From an uncultured Victivallales bacterium (GTDB lineage: Bacteria > Verrucomicrobiota > Lentisphaeria > Victivallales > UBA1829): a DNA stretch of 64,000 nt. Within the stretch, counting starts at the first letter, position 1; each line of letters begins with the position of its first letter. The notes beneath the pieces were generated by a model. That model did not search any database. It worked only from the letters and a program-made list of their open reading frames with translations, and was not told the DNA's origin. Made by a program: the position numbers and the translations under genes. This document shows, one piece after another, positions 25,177 through 33,802 of the stretch. The stretch covers positions 83,409 to 147,408 of the forward strand of contig CALXRI010000006.1 in assembly GCA_944390795.1 (NCBI GenBank), in the 5' to 3' direction.

Positions 25177-26418
25177 ATGCGGAGAGTCCATTCGGCGCTT
25201 TTGCTTTTTGCAGTATGTCTGTTTTCCATCGCCCGTGCGGACGACTTCGAGGATTTTGAACAGGCGGTCGCAACCGTCGCGACAAACTACAACCGTGCGG
25301 TGGACTCCCGCGGAACGCGTTTCGAGAAGAGCTACAAACAGCATGTGAGCGCCATGTGCGAACTGGCGAAGAAAGTGCAGAATGCCATCGACAGCCTGAA
25401 ACTCGGCGCGGATCTGGATATGGTCTGGATCACGGAAGAGATCCGCCAGGTTTACAATGAAAACAACAAGGATTTCAAGTCCGGTCAGAACCGGATGAAA
25501 CGCATGGTCGGGCGTTCGCAGGATCCCGCCACGCTTTTCAAAATCATCGCCGCGGACATCAAGACTCTGAAAACCATGCGCTTCACCACGGAAAACGGCG
25601 GCGCCGTGAAGGATTCACTGATGGCCAAACGCAGACTGCTGGCATACAACCGCATACTCAGGTTTTTCATGAAATATCAGTCTTCCTACCGGCGCAGAAA
25701 GGACGACGACTCCTTCCGGAAGCTCTTCGAACGCCGGATGGCCGTGCTGGAAAATCTCGCAGGCTCTCTTGATTCCGATCTCCGGAGAAAAAATCCGAAT
25801 GCGGGATTCCAGGTGAAACTGGCCGAGGAAACTTCGATCATGCTCAAAAATTTCGAAGACCTTTACAAGTCCCAGCTGAAAAAGAAAACCTACACCGTGA
25901 AACGGGCGGGTGAAACCACCACGGTCAATGCGCTGAACTCCGAAATGCATTTCGCGCTTCAGAATATCCGCAAGTTCCTGATCGAACTCGATAATGCGGG
26001 GATTGAAACCGACCCTGCCGGAAAGGTTGACGCGGAGTCCGCCGAAGAGAAGGAATCCGCCTCCCCGGAGAATCGATATGAAAAGATGTCGCCGGAGGAA
26101 CTGAATGCGGAACTGAGCCGGCGGCGCAGGGAGATTTACCGCTCGAACACCTCCATGGACGGATTCGACCGCGATGTGCTTGCCGAGTATCTTGCCTCCC
26201 TTTCGCGTGAACAGCGCAAGGAGTATAATAAATATCTGCGGGAATACCGCGATTCCGGACTGAAGAACAATCAGGCGGTCCGTTCGGCGATTCTGCGGCT
26301 CCATACCGGGCTGATCAGCGGAAAAAATGCAATGACAGCCGGGGAGATGACCGATGCGCTGCTGCGTCTGGACAAACTGAAAAAGAAGGAACTCAAGGAA
26401 CTTGATGTCCTGGACTGA
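25177..26418 (+). CDS. Secreted helical protein of unknown function
   Basis: A 413-residue protein that I do not recognise. It starts with a clear signal peptide (about 1-20, cleavage after SIARA) and is otherwise rich in Lys, Arg, Glu and Leu with predicted helical character and no cysteine pair that stands out. A low-complexity acidic segment lies around residues 285-310 (EESAEEKE-type). The C-terminal third has the pattern LSREQRKEYNKYLREY. Start at ATG 25177 is favoured by AGAGGAAG upstream and by placing the signal peptide first. It overlaps the AraC-type regulator by 14 bp, so the two are probably cotranscribed. Confidence 0.65.
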   Translation: MRRVHSALLLFAVCLFSIARADDFEDFEQAVATVATNYNRAVDSRGTRFEKSYKQHVSAMCELAKKVQNAIDSLKLGADLDMVWITEEIRQVYNENNKDFKSGQNRMKRMVGRSQDPATLFKIIAADIKTLKTMRFTTENGGAVKDSLMAKRRLLAYNRILRFFMKYQSSYRRRKDDDSFRKLFERRMAVLENLAGSLDSDLRRKNPNAGFQVKLAEETSIMLKNFEDLYKSQLKKKTYTVKRAGETTTVNALNSEMHFALQNIRKFLIELDNAGIETDPAGKVDAESAEEKESASPENRYEKMSPEELNAELSRRRREIYRSNTSMDGFDRDVLAEYLASLSREQRKEYNKYLREYRDSGLKNNQAVRSAILRLHTGLISGKNAMTAGEMTDALLRLDKLKKKELKELDVLD

Positions 26419-27361
26419 ACTGCACGGCCCGGCCGGAACCGGAGGCGGGGAGAAACCGCGTCCGATGGAAATTGATCCGGAGCTGAGGAAAAGCATTTTT
26501 GAAACGGATGAGAGATGGGCCGCCCCCGGACTGCTTTTCGCATCCCGGAAACCGCATCTGCATTCCATGCTTGCCGGCTGCGGATACGAGACAAGACGTT
26601 CCACAACATATGATTTCAGCGGACTTTCCCGAGGATCCGCCGAATTCGCGATTTTCCAGTATACCGTAGCCGGAGAAGGATCTCTGGATTATGAAGGACG
26701 CGCCTTCAAGATGCGGGCGGGGGATGCGATGCTCCTGCATGTTCCCCACGATCACCGCTATTATCTGGCTCCGGATTCCGGATACTGGCGTCTGCTGTTT
26801 TTCACCATCTTCGGAATGGAGGCCGTCCGGCTGATGCGCGAGGCCGAGACGGCATACGGGCCTGTCATCCGCCTTGAGCCGGAGTCTCCGCTGCTTCTCT
26901 ATATCCTTTCCGTTTTTTCCGAACTGAAACGTTCCGGCATGCGTTCCCAGTTTCGCGCGTCGGCGATGGCATACCGGTTTGTCATGACGCTTCATGAATG
27001 CTTTTCCTATGCGTCCGCGGGAGGAGCGCAGCGGGATCCCGCCTTTCTCCGGACCGTTCTGGATTTCTGCACCCGGCATCTGGCGGATGACATCAGCGTG
27101 GACGACATCGCCCGTGCTGCGGGATACAGCCGTTATCATTTTTCCCGGATTTTTCATCAGGTCTACGGGATGCCCCCTTCGAAATTTCTTGCCGAACTGC
27201 GCCTGAAATCCGCGGTCCGTATTTTGCAGATGGAGTGCTGCACGATCAAGGAGACCGCCGCAAGATGCGGATTCAAGGATGAAAGCTATTTCTGCAAGGT
27301 GTTCCGCAAAGCGCACGGCGTCTCTCCGGATGCGTTCCGGAAAGTTCCTGCGGAACAGTAA
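26405..27361 (+). CDS. AraC-family transcriptional regulator
   Basis: A 318-residue regulator with an N-terminal cupin-type sensing domain (about 60-150, with GEGSLDYEGRAFKMRAGDAMLLHV-like spacing split over the beta barrel) and a C-terminal double helix-turn-helix (about 210-310). The two HTH units show DISVDDIARAAGYSRYHFSR and TIKETAARCGFKDESYFCKV, with the closing HGVSPDAFRK typical of AraC/XylS. Such proteins often respond to sugars. The first ATG (26405) has AAGGA at good spacing and overlaps the preceding gene; a start at 26465 is an alternative. Target genes are not evident; carbohydrate genes are not adjacent. Confidence 0.85.
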   Translation: MSWTELHGPAGTGGGEKPRPMEIDPELRKSIFETDERWAAPGLLFASRKPHLHSMLAGCGYETRRSTTYDFSGLSRGSAEFAIFQYTVAGEGSLDYEGRAFKMRAGDAMLLHVPHDHRYYLAPDSGYWRLLFFTIFGMEAVRLMREAETAYGPVIRLEPESPLLLYILSVFSELKRSGMRSQFRASAMAYRFVMTLHECFSYASAGGAQRDPAFLRTVLDFCTRHLADDISVDDIARAAGYSRYHFSRIFHQVYGMPPSKFLAELRLKSAVRILQMECCTIKETAARCGFKDESYFCKVFRKAHGVSPDAFRKVPAEQ

Positions 27362-27401
27362 AGGCAATTCCGTCCGATCCGGTTGCCGCATGCGGGAAAA
27401 A

Positions 27402-27475
27402 TGGAGCGGGTGAAGGGAATCGAACCCTCATACTCAGCTTGGGAAGCTGGTGCACTGCCACTGTGCTACACCCGC
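27402..27475 (-). tRNA. tRNA-Gly (anticodon CCC)
   Basis: Minus-strand cloverleaf: acceptor GCGGGTG pairs with CACCCGC, D-arm TAGCACAGTGGCAGTGC, anticodon stem CCAGC/GCTGG with loop TTCCCAA (anticodon CCC), T-arm GAGGGTTCGATTCCCTT and an encoded CCA. 74 bases including CCA. Confidence 0.95.
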
Positions 27476-27490
27476 GAACGATAATGTGGT

Positions 27491-27518
27491 AAGATACTCT
27501 GCTTTTTGTTTCAGTCAA
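27491..27518 (-). promoter_or_regulatory. Putative tRNA-Gly promoter
   Basis: On the minus strand TTGACT (27518-27513), a 16-bp spacer and TATCTT (27496-27491), about 15 bp before the tRNA. Confidence 0.55.
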
Positions 27519-27540
27519 GAGCAATTTGAAAGGAAAAACA

Positions 27541-27574
27541 AAAAAAACCGGAACCTGTCGCCGGGTTCCGGTTT
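27541..27574 (-). terminator. Ferredoxin gene terminator
   Basis: AAACCGGAACC (27545-27555) and GGTTCCGGTTT (27564-27574) form an 11-bp stem with an 8-base loop. The transcript read leftwards ends in a U-run from the A-tract at 27541-27547. Lies 18 bp past the ferredoxin stop. Confidence 0.8.
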
Positions 27575-27591
27575 CCCGAGTCGGAATGCGG

Positions 27592-27762
27592 TTACTGGGA
27601 GATCGCTTCCGCAGGGCATTCGCCGACGCAGGCGCCGCAGTCAATGCACTTGCCGTCATCCACGTGCGCTTTTCCGTCGACCATGGAAATCGCCTCAACC
27701 GGGCAGGCGCCTGTGCAGGCTTCGCATCCGACGCATTTCGTTTCGTCAACTTTGGCCGCCAT
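27592..27762 (-). CDS. 2[4Fe-4S] ferredoxin
   Basis: A 56-residue electron carrier of clostridial type. Two cluster motifs are complete: CVGCEACTGACPVEA and CIDCGACVGECPAEA, each CxxCxxCxxxCP, binding two [4Fe-4S] clusters in the usual crosswise manner. The short length and internal duplication are typical. AGGAGG sits 7 bases before ATG 27762, a consensus-like promoter lies at 27816-27844 and a strong terminator follows, so it is a highly expressed monocistronic gene. A clostridial-type ferredoxin with no neighbouring partner suits an anaerobic lifestyle. Confidence 0.95.
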   Translation of the reverse strand: MAAKVDETKCVGCEACTGACPVEAISMVDGKAHVDDGKCIDCGACVGECPAEAISQ

Positions 27763-27815
27763 AATAAAAACCTCCTGTTTTGGATTTGTTGAAAAAGATA
27801 AAACCGAAGTCCCGT

Positions 27816-27844
27816 AAAATAACGCCGCATTCCGGATTCGTCAA
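27816..27844 (-). promoter_or_regulatory. Putative ferredoxin promoter
   Basis: On the minus strand TTGACG (27844-27839), a 17-bp spacer and TATTTT (27821-27816), about 50 bp before the start codon. Confidence 0.6.
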
Positions 27845-27921
27845 GCGCCGTCCGCGGTTTTTTATGAGATTTCCCGTCTTGCGCTTCCTTGTCCGGGGGG
27901 GGAACGGATCTTCGCGCGACT

Positions 27922-28563
27922 CTACTGCAGCAGTGGCGCCGCAGCCTTGAGCCAGGCGTCGGCGATCAGCTGATGTCCGGCGGGCATCGGATGCACGCCG
28001 TCCGCCAGCCAGTGTTCCTGCGGCGCCACGTTCAAAGCATTGTTCAGGACGCTTTGCAGGGGGACAAAAACGGCATGGTAGTCATTCGCGATTCTGCGGA
28101 CAACTTCACCGCGCTGCGCGATCTCGTCCAGCCAGTCCTCCCCGACCGCCCCGAAGGGGAGAACAAACGGTTCGAGAAGGACAATGCCGATATCCGGAAG
28201 CTCCTTCAGCGTCCAGTCCATCAGCATGCGGTAGAACTGTTCATAACGAGGCACTTCGACGCCGTTGCGTCTCGCCTTTTCATGCCAGGTGTCGTTTACG
28301 CCGATCAGGATGCTCAGGATATCGGGGCGCAGATTGATGCAGTCGGCTTTCCAGCGGGCATAGAGATCGACGATCCTGTTTCCGCTGATTCCGAAGTTGT
28401 AAAACTGAAAATCCCTGCCTCTGTCGCAGAGAAGGCGGGCTGCAATGAGATAGGGATACCCCGGTCCGAGCCCGGTGCGGGAATACCCCGGATCCGTGAT
28501 TTCAAGACGTGCGCGGCCGCAATCCGTAATGGAATCGCCCTGGAAAAGAATTGTCTTTGTCAT
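27922..28563 (-). CDS. SGNH/GDSL-family hydrolase
   Basis: A 213-residue lipase/esterase-like hydrolase without a signal peptide, so probably cytoplasmic. The four conserved blocks are present: GDSIT with nucleophile Ser (residues 9-13), GISGN, GVND and DGVHP with catalytic Asp and His. This order matches the subgroup that deacetylates sugars or cleaves acyl esters, often in carbohydrate breakdown. It is the third gene after dapF and dapA, 24 bp downstream of dapA, so it shares their transcript; no biosynthetic reason for that is obvious. Substrate unknown. Confidence 0.85.
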   Translation of the reverse strand: MTKTILFQGDSITDCGRARLEITDPGYSRTGLGPGYPYLIAARLLCDRGRDFQFYNFGISGNRIVDLYARWKADCINLRPDILSILIGVNDTWHEKARRNGVEVPRYEQFYRMLMDWTLKELPDIGIVLLEPFVLPFGAVGEDWLDEIAQRGEVVRRIANDYHAVFVPLQSVLNNALNVAPQEHWLADGVHPMPAGHQLIADAWLKAAAPLLQ

Positions 28564-28587
28564 TTTTTCTGAACTTGCCGTGGAAGA

Positions 28588-29460
28588 TTATACATTTCGG
28601 ATACAGGCGGAAATCGTTTTCCGGAGTTTTTCCCGGTTTGCGTCGGAAAGCGGGCAGAGCGGAAGACGGTATTCCTCTTCGATCATGCCGAGCATTGCCA
28701 TGGCGGCTTTGACCGGAATCGGATTCGACTCAATGAAGAGATCCTTGAAGAGGCGCCAGTATTTTCTGTGAAGAGCAGCCGCCTCGGTGAAATTGCCGGC
28801 GGCACATGCGTCGGTCATTTTCTTGAGCTCGGCGGGAATGATGTTGGACGCCACGCTGATGACGCCTTTGGCGCCGAGCAGCATCATGGGAACGGTCAGG
28901 CTGTCGTCGCCGCACATGATGGACGTTTCACAGAGGCTGAGAATCTCGGAGACCCGCTCCACGGATCCCGCGGCTTCCTTCACGCCGAGCACGTTGGTGT
29001 TTTTCACCAGACGTGCCACGGTTTCCGCCGCGATTCCGACTCCGGTCCGACCGGGGACGTTGTAAAGCACGATCGGAATGCCGCAGGTGTCGGCGATTGT
29101 CGAAAAATGGCGGTAGATCCCTTCCTGCGTGGGTTTGTTGTAATAGGGCGTGACCTGGAGCGAACAGTCGGCGCCGACGCTTTTGGCATGTTTTGTCAGG
29201 ATGATGGCTTCCGCCGTGGAATTCGCGCCGGTTCCGGCCATGATTTTGCATCGTCCGGCCGCTGCGGCGATTGTTTCCTCAATGACCTTCATGTGCTCTT
29301 CCGTATCCAGAGTCGGTGATTCCCCGGTCGTTCCGACGGGCACAATGCCGTCGACTCCGCCCTGAATCTGCATTTCCACAATTTCCCGCAGTTTTCCGTA
29401 ATCCACAGCGCCTTTTGAAAGCGGTGTGACCATCGCGGTGTATACGCCCTTGAGTTCCAT
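28588..29460 (-). CDS. dapA: 4-hydroxy-tetrahydrodipicolinate synthase
   Basis: A 290-residue TIM-barrel lyase that condenses pyruvate with aspartate semialdehyde, the first committed step of diaminopimelate and lysine synthesis. Signature elements are GTTGESPTL (pyruvate site), PYYNKPTQEG, YNVPGRTG with the catalytic Tyr, and GVKEAAG with the Schiff-base Lys. Full length. AAGGA precedes ATG by 7 bases. It is 15 bp downstream of dapF, so two steps of the pathway are in one operon. Confidence 0.95.
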   Translation of the reverse strand: MELKGVYTAMVTPLSKGAVDYGKLREIVEMQIQGGVDGIVPVGTTGESPTLDTEEHMKVIEETIAAAAGRCKIMAGTGANSTAEAIILTKHAKSVGADCSLQVTPYYNKPTQEGIYRHFSTIADTCGIPIVLYNVPGRTGVGIAAETVARLVKNTNVLGVKEAAGSVERVSEILSLCETSIMCGDDSLTVPMMLLGAKGVISVASNIIPAELKKMTDACAAGNFTEAAALHRKYWRLFKDLFIESNPIPVKAAMAMLGMIEEEYRLPLCPLSDANREKLRKTISACIRNV

Positions 29461-29475
29461 AACAAAGTCCTTGCT

Positions 29476-30309
29476 TTATATTGAATAATCCTGATTCCGT
29501 TCACAAAGTTCCCCGTCGAAGACCGTTACAGCGGGTCCGGTCAGAAAAACTCCTTTTAAAATATTACATTCTTTGATTATTTCAATCTCCAGAACGTCTC
29601 CCCCCCGGGAAAGTATCGAGAGTTTTTCCGGGAAACCGAAAAACTGATGCAGAACCGCCCCGGTCGAGGCGCAGCCGGTGCCGCAGGCGAGAGTTTCGTC
29701 TTCCACGCCGCGTTCGTAAGTCCGCACGGCTGCCGGACGGTTCCGGTCGGAAAAGGAAACGAAGTCCACGTTGGCCCCTTCCGGCAGAAAACGCGGATGG
29801 CAGCGAAGTCTGCGTCCTTCCGCTGGGACATCAAGCGCTTCCAGGTCCGGCACGACTTTAATCAGATGGGGCACTCCTGATGCGCCCTTGTAGACGGTTT
29901 CGGCGTTTTCCAGTTCATATTTCTGAAAGGGTTCGGTGACAGGCAGTTCAATTTTCACGGATTCGCCGGAATCATCCATGATTGCCGTCCCGAGAAGATT
30001 TCCGCCGGCGAGGAAAACCATATTTTTTCTGCCTCTGCCCAGCCCTTTCCGATAAGCGAAAGCGGCTGAGCAGCGCAGTCCGTTTCCGCAGACCGCGGCC
30101 GCGGATCCGTCGCTGTTGAAATAGTCCATCCGGATGATGTTCTCATCTGCTGTCTTCTGCAGATAGATGACTCCATCCGCTCCGACGCCCAGATGCCGGT
30201 TGCAGAGATGAGCGATGAAGCTCGGGGAACGGTTTGCCTCGGATGCGGAATCGTCGACAAGAATGAAATCATTTCCCGCACCGTGCATTTTTGAAAACCG
30301 CATTTTCAT
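29476..30309 (-). CDS. dapF: Diaminopimelate epimerase
   Basis: A 277-residue epimerase converting LL- to meso-diaminopimelate for peptidoglycan and lysine. The two catalytic cysteines are visible in GNGLRCSAAF and ACGTGCAST, and the N-terminal MHGAGNDFILVDD is characteristic. First gene of the dapF-dapA-hydrolase operon. ATG 30309 is preferred because GGAG is 8 bases upstream; a second in-frame ATG lies 6 bases later. Tells us the organism makes meso-DAP peptidoglycan. Confidence 0.95.
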   Translation of the reverse strand: MKMRFSKMHGAGNDFILVDDSASEANRSPSFIAHLCNRHLGVGADGVIYLQKTADENIIRMDYFNSDGSAAAVCGNGLRCSAAFAYRKGLGRGRKNMVFLAGGNLLGTAIMDDSGESVKIELPVTEPFQKYELENAETVYKGASGVPHLIKVVPDLEALDVPAEGRRLRCHPRFLPEGANVDFVSFSDRNRPAAVRTYERGVEDETLACGTGCASTGAVLHQFFGFPEKLSILSRGGDVLEIEIIKECNILKGVFLTGPAVTVFDGELCERNQDYSI

Positions 30310-30391
30310 TTTTCATCTCCCTGTCGGTGAGAAAAAATATCATTGGAAAGGGAATATGCAAATTATCTTATAAAAAACTTTGCTTTAATTG

Positions 30392-30419
30392 TTGATTTTT
30401 TCGAGTTCTGAGCTAATGT
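30392..30419 (+). promoter_or_regulatory. Putative tRNA-Arg promoter
   Basis: TTGATT (30392-30397), a 16-bp spacer and TAATGT (30414-30419), ending 18 bp before the tRNA. Confidence 0.45.
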
Positions 30420-30437
30420 ACAGGACTTCTGCATGAT

Positions 30438-30513
<76 letters not shown>

Positions 30514-30825
30514 TTCATTATCAAGCACTTACAAAGAAAAATACGATCCCTGATTTTTCCATTTTGTTGCTTTTTTGTTGCCGAAAATATCCCGTTTGGA
30601 TGCAATGGCATTCAGCGGGATTTTCTTTTATACGCCAGATCGCTTCTCTGATTTACTGACACACAAAGAGTCTCTTTCGATGCGGATTCAACCAGGCACA
30701 GGTTAACAGAAGTTACATCTTGGATTTTCTGTTTTGGTTCGGAAAAATGAGGCTGTTTCAGCCTTTTTTCCGTTTTTTTTTCGCCCAATGATTCTATAAA
30801 AACTTCTTTTTTTCTGGAGTCTGAT
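30514..30825. other. Gap between tRNA-Arg and the phage gene block
   Basis: 312 bp, AT-richer than its surroundings. It contains a TTGTTGC repeat (30553-30574), a short ATGC/GCAT hairpin near 30600, and a clear terminator. I see no supportable gene. The left boundary of the prophage must lie in this stretch, but no attachment core is recognisable. Confidence 0.5.
30745..30769. terminator. Bidirectional terminator upstream of the phage operon
   Basis: AGGCTG-TTT-CAGCCT (30750-30764) flanked by an A-tract on the left and a run of T on the right. It would stop readthrough from tRNA-Arg into the phage genes. Confidence 0.65.
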
Positions 30826-31026
30826 ATGGATTTGAAACTCAAGGAAATTCTTGACTTGATCCGGAAGGAACGCGAAAATGCCGTATCCGAACTGCTCAAG
30901 GCGCCGCGTGTCGCACCCGGTATCGGCGATTTCAGGTATCAGATCGGTTTTGCCGCAGGACTCGATCAGGCGGCCGATATAATCAACTCAATTCTTAACG
31001 AAGGAGACGCTGATGAGCGCGAATGA
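30826..31026 (+). CDS. Small phage protein of unknown function
   Basis: A 66-residue soluble protein without a recognisable family. It begins with a Leu/Lys/Glu helix (MDLKLKEILDLIRKER) and ends in an acidic tail. GGAG stands 7 bases before ATG 30826 and the stop overlaps the start of the scaffold-like gene by 14 bp, so it is a real translated leader gene of the structural operon. Its place before the scaffold would suit a small head-assembly or regulatory protein; nothing in the sequence proves this. Confidence 0.6.
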   Translation: MDLKLKEILDLIRKERENAVSELLKAPRVAPGIGDFRYQIGFAAGLDQAADIINSILNEGDADERE

Positions 31027-31984
31027 AGAAATCGTAAGTCCTGACAATCACGCTGAGGAAGCCGGAAACACCGAATTCGATCAGGCATGGAACGATGTCG
31101 AAGAAGTGCCGTCCGGAAGCACCGGCGGAGACGAATCCGAAGAAAAAAACAAGCCCGCAGAATCCGGAAAAACGGACCAGGACGACAGCATCAAGCCCGA
31201 CGACGCGGAAAAGAGTCCCGGAAAAAATGATCCGGCGGACAGTTCGACAAAAGAAAGTGAAGACTCCGAAAAGCCCGATTACAGTTTCCTCGACAAGATC
31301 GATCAGGAAAACGGCGCGCCGGACAGCAGCGGCAAAACACCGACGGAAAAGAAGGAGGACGAACAGGAAAACACGGAGACCGCCGGGAAAACCGAAGAAA
31401 AGCCGAAGGAATCTGAAAATCCGCCGGACAGCGGCTCTTTCGATGTGGACGCGTTTATCGCCGGACTCCCGGACGATATGAAGGAATTTGCTTCCGACTA
31501 TCCCGAAGAGGCAAAATTCAATATCCGATGCATGGAAATCATGTTCCGGAAACTGCGCGGAACATCCGGAGCTTCCGAACTGGAAAACCGTCTCGCAGGA
31601 ATGGAGGAATATCTTGGAAATGTTCTCCGATTCGAAGAACAGGCCAGAGAACAGGCGCGGCAGATCGAATTCCAGAACGAAGTGCTCAAGGTGCATCCCG
31701 ACGCGGAGGAAATCCTTACGAAAAAACGCGACTTCTCCGAATGGCTCAAGGCGCAGCCCCGGTATCTCCAGCAGGCCGTCCGCCGGATCAATGATCCCGC
31801 AGACGCAATCGACATCCTCAACAAATACAAGGCCGACAGGGGAATCCTGGAAAAAAAGCAGAATCGGAAGAACGAGCTCTACCGCGGACTCTCCGCATCC
31901 TCCGGACGGGCCGGAAAAACGGGAAATGAAAACGCCTCATTCGATGAGGCATGGGACGAAATCGATGATGAACAGGTGAAATGA
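31013..31984 (+). CDS. Putative scaffolding protein
   Basis: A 323-residue protein whose first 145 residues are extremely acidic and low in complexity (Glu, Asp, Ser, Lys, Pro), followed by a structured helical domain (about 150-285) and a short tail repeating FDEAWDEIDDE, similar to FDQAWNDVEE near the N-terminus. No enzymatic motif. Position directly before the major capsid gene (with one small gene between), high charge and helical C-terminus fit a podoviral scaffolding protein that guides procapsid assembly. Similarity to a named family is not claimed. Confidence 0.6.
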   Translation: MSANEEIVSPDNHAEEAGNTEFDQAWNDVEEVPSGSTGGDESEEKNKPAESGKTDQDDSIKPDDAEKSPGKNDPADSSTKESEDSEKPDYSFLDKIDQENGAPDSSGKTPTEKKEDEQENTETAGKTEEKPKESENPPDSGSFDVDAFIAGLPDDMKEFASDYPEEAKFNIRCMEIMFRKLRGTSGASELENRLAGMEEYLGNVLRFEEQAREQARQIEFQNEVLKVHPDAEEILTKKRDFSEWLKAQPRYLQQAVRRINDPADAIDILNKYKADRGILEKKQNRKNELYRGLSASSGRAGKTGNENASFDEAWDEIDDEQVK

Positions 31985-31985
31985 C

Positions 31986-32165
31986 ATGCTGAAAACACCG
32001 GAAAAAGATTTTGCAAAGGCGCTGGACAGAAAGGAAATCCGCTGTCCGGCATGTGGGAAACTTCTCATGAAGGCAGTTCTCCCGCGCGGAAGCAAACTCT
32101 TTCTCCGGTGTCGCGGAACAAAGTGCATCTATCACAAACGGGATTTGACGATTCAGTTTCTGTAA
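31986..32165 (+). CDS. Small zinc-finger protein, Com-like
   Basis: A 59-residue protein starting right after the scaffold gene stop. It has a CPAC pair (residues 20-23, in IRCPACGKLL) and a second cysteine pair C43 and C48 in LRCRGTKC, with a His just after (YHKRD), so it can bind one zinc ion. The layout resembles Com of phage Mu, an RNA-binding translational activator, and other small phage zinc ribbons. It lies between the scaffold and capsid genes, a place where translational balance matters. Similarity judged by eye. Confidence 0.55.
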   Translation: MLKTPEKDFAKALDRKEIRCPACGKLLMKAVLPRGSKLFLRCRGTKCIYHKRDLTIQFL

Positions 32166-32236
32166 CCGGAATCCGAAAATCCCTTTTCAACAAAACAGAG
32201 GCTCGCCTGAAGCCCGAATAAAGAAAGGGCTTTATC

Positions 32237-33250
32237 ATGGCCAACGAAACAAGTTATGGGGACATCTCCCCGAGAACCGCGGCGTATGCCGTGAAAAAAC
32301 TCCTCAAACGGGGACAGGCGGAAACGGTTGTGGACAAGTTCGCGCAGACCGTGCCTGTTCCGGCAAACAAATCAAAGAAAATCGTCTTCCGGCGCTACGA
32401 AACGCTCGGAAAAGCGTTGACGCCGCTGACCGAAGGCGTGACGCCGACCGCTCAGAAACTGACGAAAACGGACGTCGAAGCGACTCTTCAGCAGTACGGA
32501 GGACTCGCGGGGCTGACGGATGTCGTTCAGGACACCCATGAAGATCCCGTACTCAATGAAATGAGCGATCTGATCGGCGAGCAGGCCGGCGAAACGCTCG
32601 AGGCAATCAAAATCGGGATTCTCAACGCCTCGACGAACCGCTTCTACTGCGGCGGAACCGATACCGCAACAGTCGCCGCTCCCATCGATCTTTCCATGCT
32701 GCGAATGGTCAACCGCGAATTCCGGAGGTTCCGCGCACGGAAAATCACGCAGATCATCAAAGCGGGTCCGAATATCGCAACCGAACCGGTCGGCGCGTCG
32801 TTCATCCTGCTCGGACACAGCGATCTGGAGGCCGATATCCGCGAAATCACCGGATTTGTTCCCGTCGAGAAATACTCCGGACTCAAGCCGGTTTCCGAAT
32901 TCGAGGTTGGAAAAGTGGAAAATTTCCGCGTTATCCTTACCTCCATGTTCGAGCCCGAACTGCAGGCCGGTGCAAGTTCCGCGGACTATCTCTCCAACGG
33001 TGTGAAACCGTCCGCCGCGGCAAAGGCCGACGTATACACCATGATAGCCATTGCAAGAGATTCCTACGCTTTCACGCCGTTTGCTGGGAAAAACGCTGCG
33101 ACCATCAGCGTCCTCAATCCCGGCAGGATCAGCAAGAGCGATCCGCTCGGACAGCGCGGATATGTCGGCTGGAAGGCATGGATGGCCGGAGCCATTCTCC
33201 AGGATACCTGGCTGGCCAACATCGAATGCACGGCAACCGCTCAGTTCTGA
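32237..33250 (+). CDS. Major capsid protein, N4-gp56 family
   Basis: A 337-residue capsid subunit. The N-terminal half has the hallmark layout of the N4-gp56 family: SPRTAAYAVKKLLKRGQ, then KIVFRRYETL and LTEGVTPTAQKLT, then GGLAGLTDVVQDTHEDP and GEQAGETLEAIK. These proteins have an HK97-type fold and build the head of podovirus-like phages. An upstream GAAAGGG serves as ribosome site. It follows the scaffold-like gene and a zinc-finger gene and is followed by a small acidic protein and an adaptor. This is the best family match in the phage block and the anchor for calling it a prophage. Confidence 0.85.
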   Translation: MANETSYGDISPRTAAYAVKKLLKRGQAETVVDKFAQTVPVPANKSKKIVFRRYETLGKALTPLTEGVTPTAQKLTKTDVEATLQQYGGLAGLTDVVQDTHEDPVLNEMSDLIGEQAGETLEAIKIGILNASTNRFYCGGTDTATVAAPIDLSMLRMVNREFRRFRARKITQIIKAGPNIATEPVGASFILLGHSDLEADIREITGFVPVEKYSGLKPVSEFEVGKVENFRVILTSMFEPELQAGASSADYLSNGVKPSAAAKADVYTMIAIARDSYAFTPFAGKNAATISVLNPGRISKSDPLGQRGYVGWKAWMAGAILQDTWLANIECTATAQF

Positions 33251-33313
33251 AGCAGAACAGGACGGGAGGTTTTCCCCTCCCGTCTTATCAACCAATAACA
33301 GGGAGACCATACA

Positions 33314-33796
33314 ATGGCAAGACAGAAAGCGAAGAACGGAACAACCGACAATGAAGCCTGGGAAACCGCAATACCGGAGGAAAGCGAAGCGCCGGAGGAA
33401 ACCGCCGAAGTGAACGAAACCGAAGAAACGGAAATTCCGGCGAAGAGCGCGGTAAAATATTTCAAGGTGCGTTTTCACGAGCGGACCAGCGAATCCGAAA
33501 GCGAAAACATCACGCTCGGCGTAAACGGAAACATCCTTGTGATCCGGCGCGGCGTGCCCGTAGTGATCCCGGAATCCTTTGTCAAAACCGCTCAGCGCGC
33601 GGTCATCCGATACCGCTACACCGACACGAAAAGCGGAAAGCCTGTCAGCAGAAAGCTGGCCCGGTGTTCCTTCGACATCCTCGGAGAAAGTTCCGAAGCG
33701 GAATTCCTCAAAATGAAGGAGGAGGGAACCAGAAAAACCATGAAGGCGCTGGAAGACGAAGCCGTGCAGGAAACGGACGACGCCGAAGAGGAGTAA
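33314..33796 (+). CDS. Phage protein after capsid gene, unknown
   Basis: A 160-residue protein with an acidic, disordered N-terminus (about 1-45, rich in Glu) and C-terminus (about 135-160). Between them is a compact beta-rich domain (about 50-125) containing KYFKVRFHERT and NILVIRRGVPVVIPESFV. The core pattern resembles small head-decoration or head-completion proteins found next to gp56-type capsids, but I cannot name one. It is 6 bp before the next gene in the same operon. Confidence 0.55.
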   Translation: MARQKAKNGTTDNEAWETAIPEESEAPEETAEVNETEETEIPAKSAVKYFKVRFHERTSESESENITLGVNGNILVIRRGVPVVIPESFVKTAQRAVIRYRYTDTKSGKPVSRKLARCSFDILGESSEAEFLKMKEEGTRKTMKALEDEAVQETDDAEEE

Positions 33797-33802
33797 GAGC
33801 TC

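Noticed and set aside
30535..30640. Minus-strand peptide reminiscent of an integrase end near the TTGTTGC repeat
   Set aside because: Only about 30 codons, no catalytic residues and no ribosome site; similarity too weak to claim an integrase remnant.
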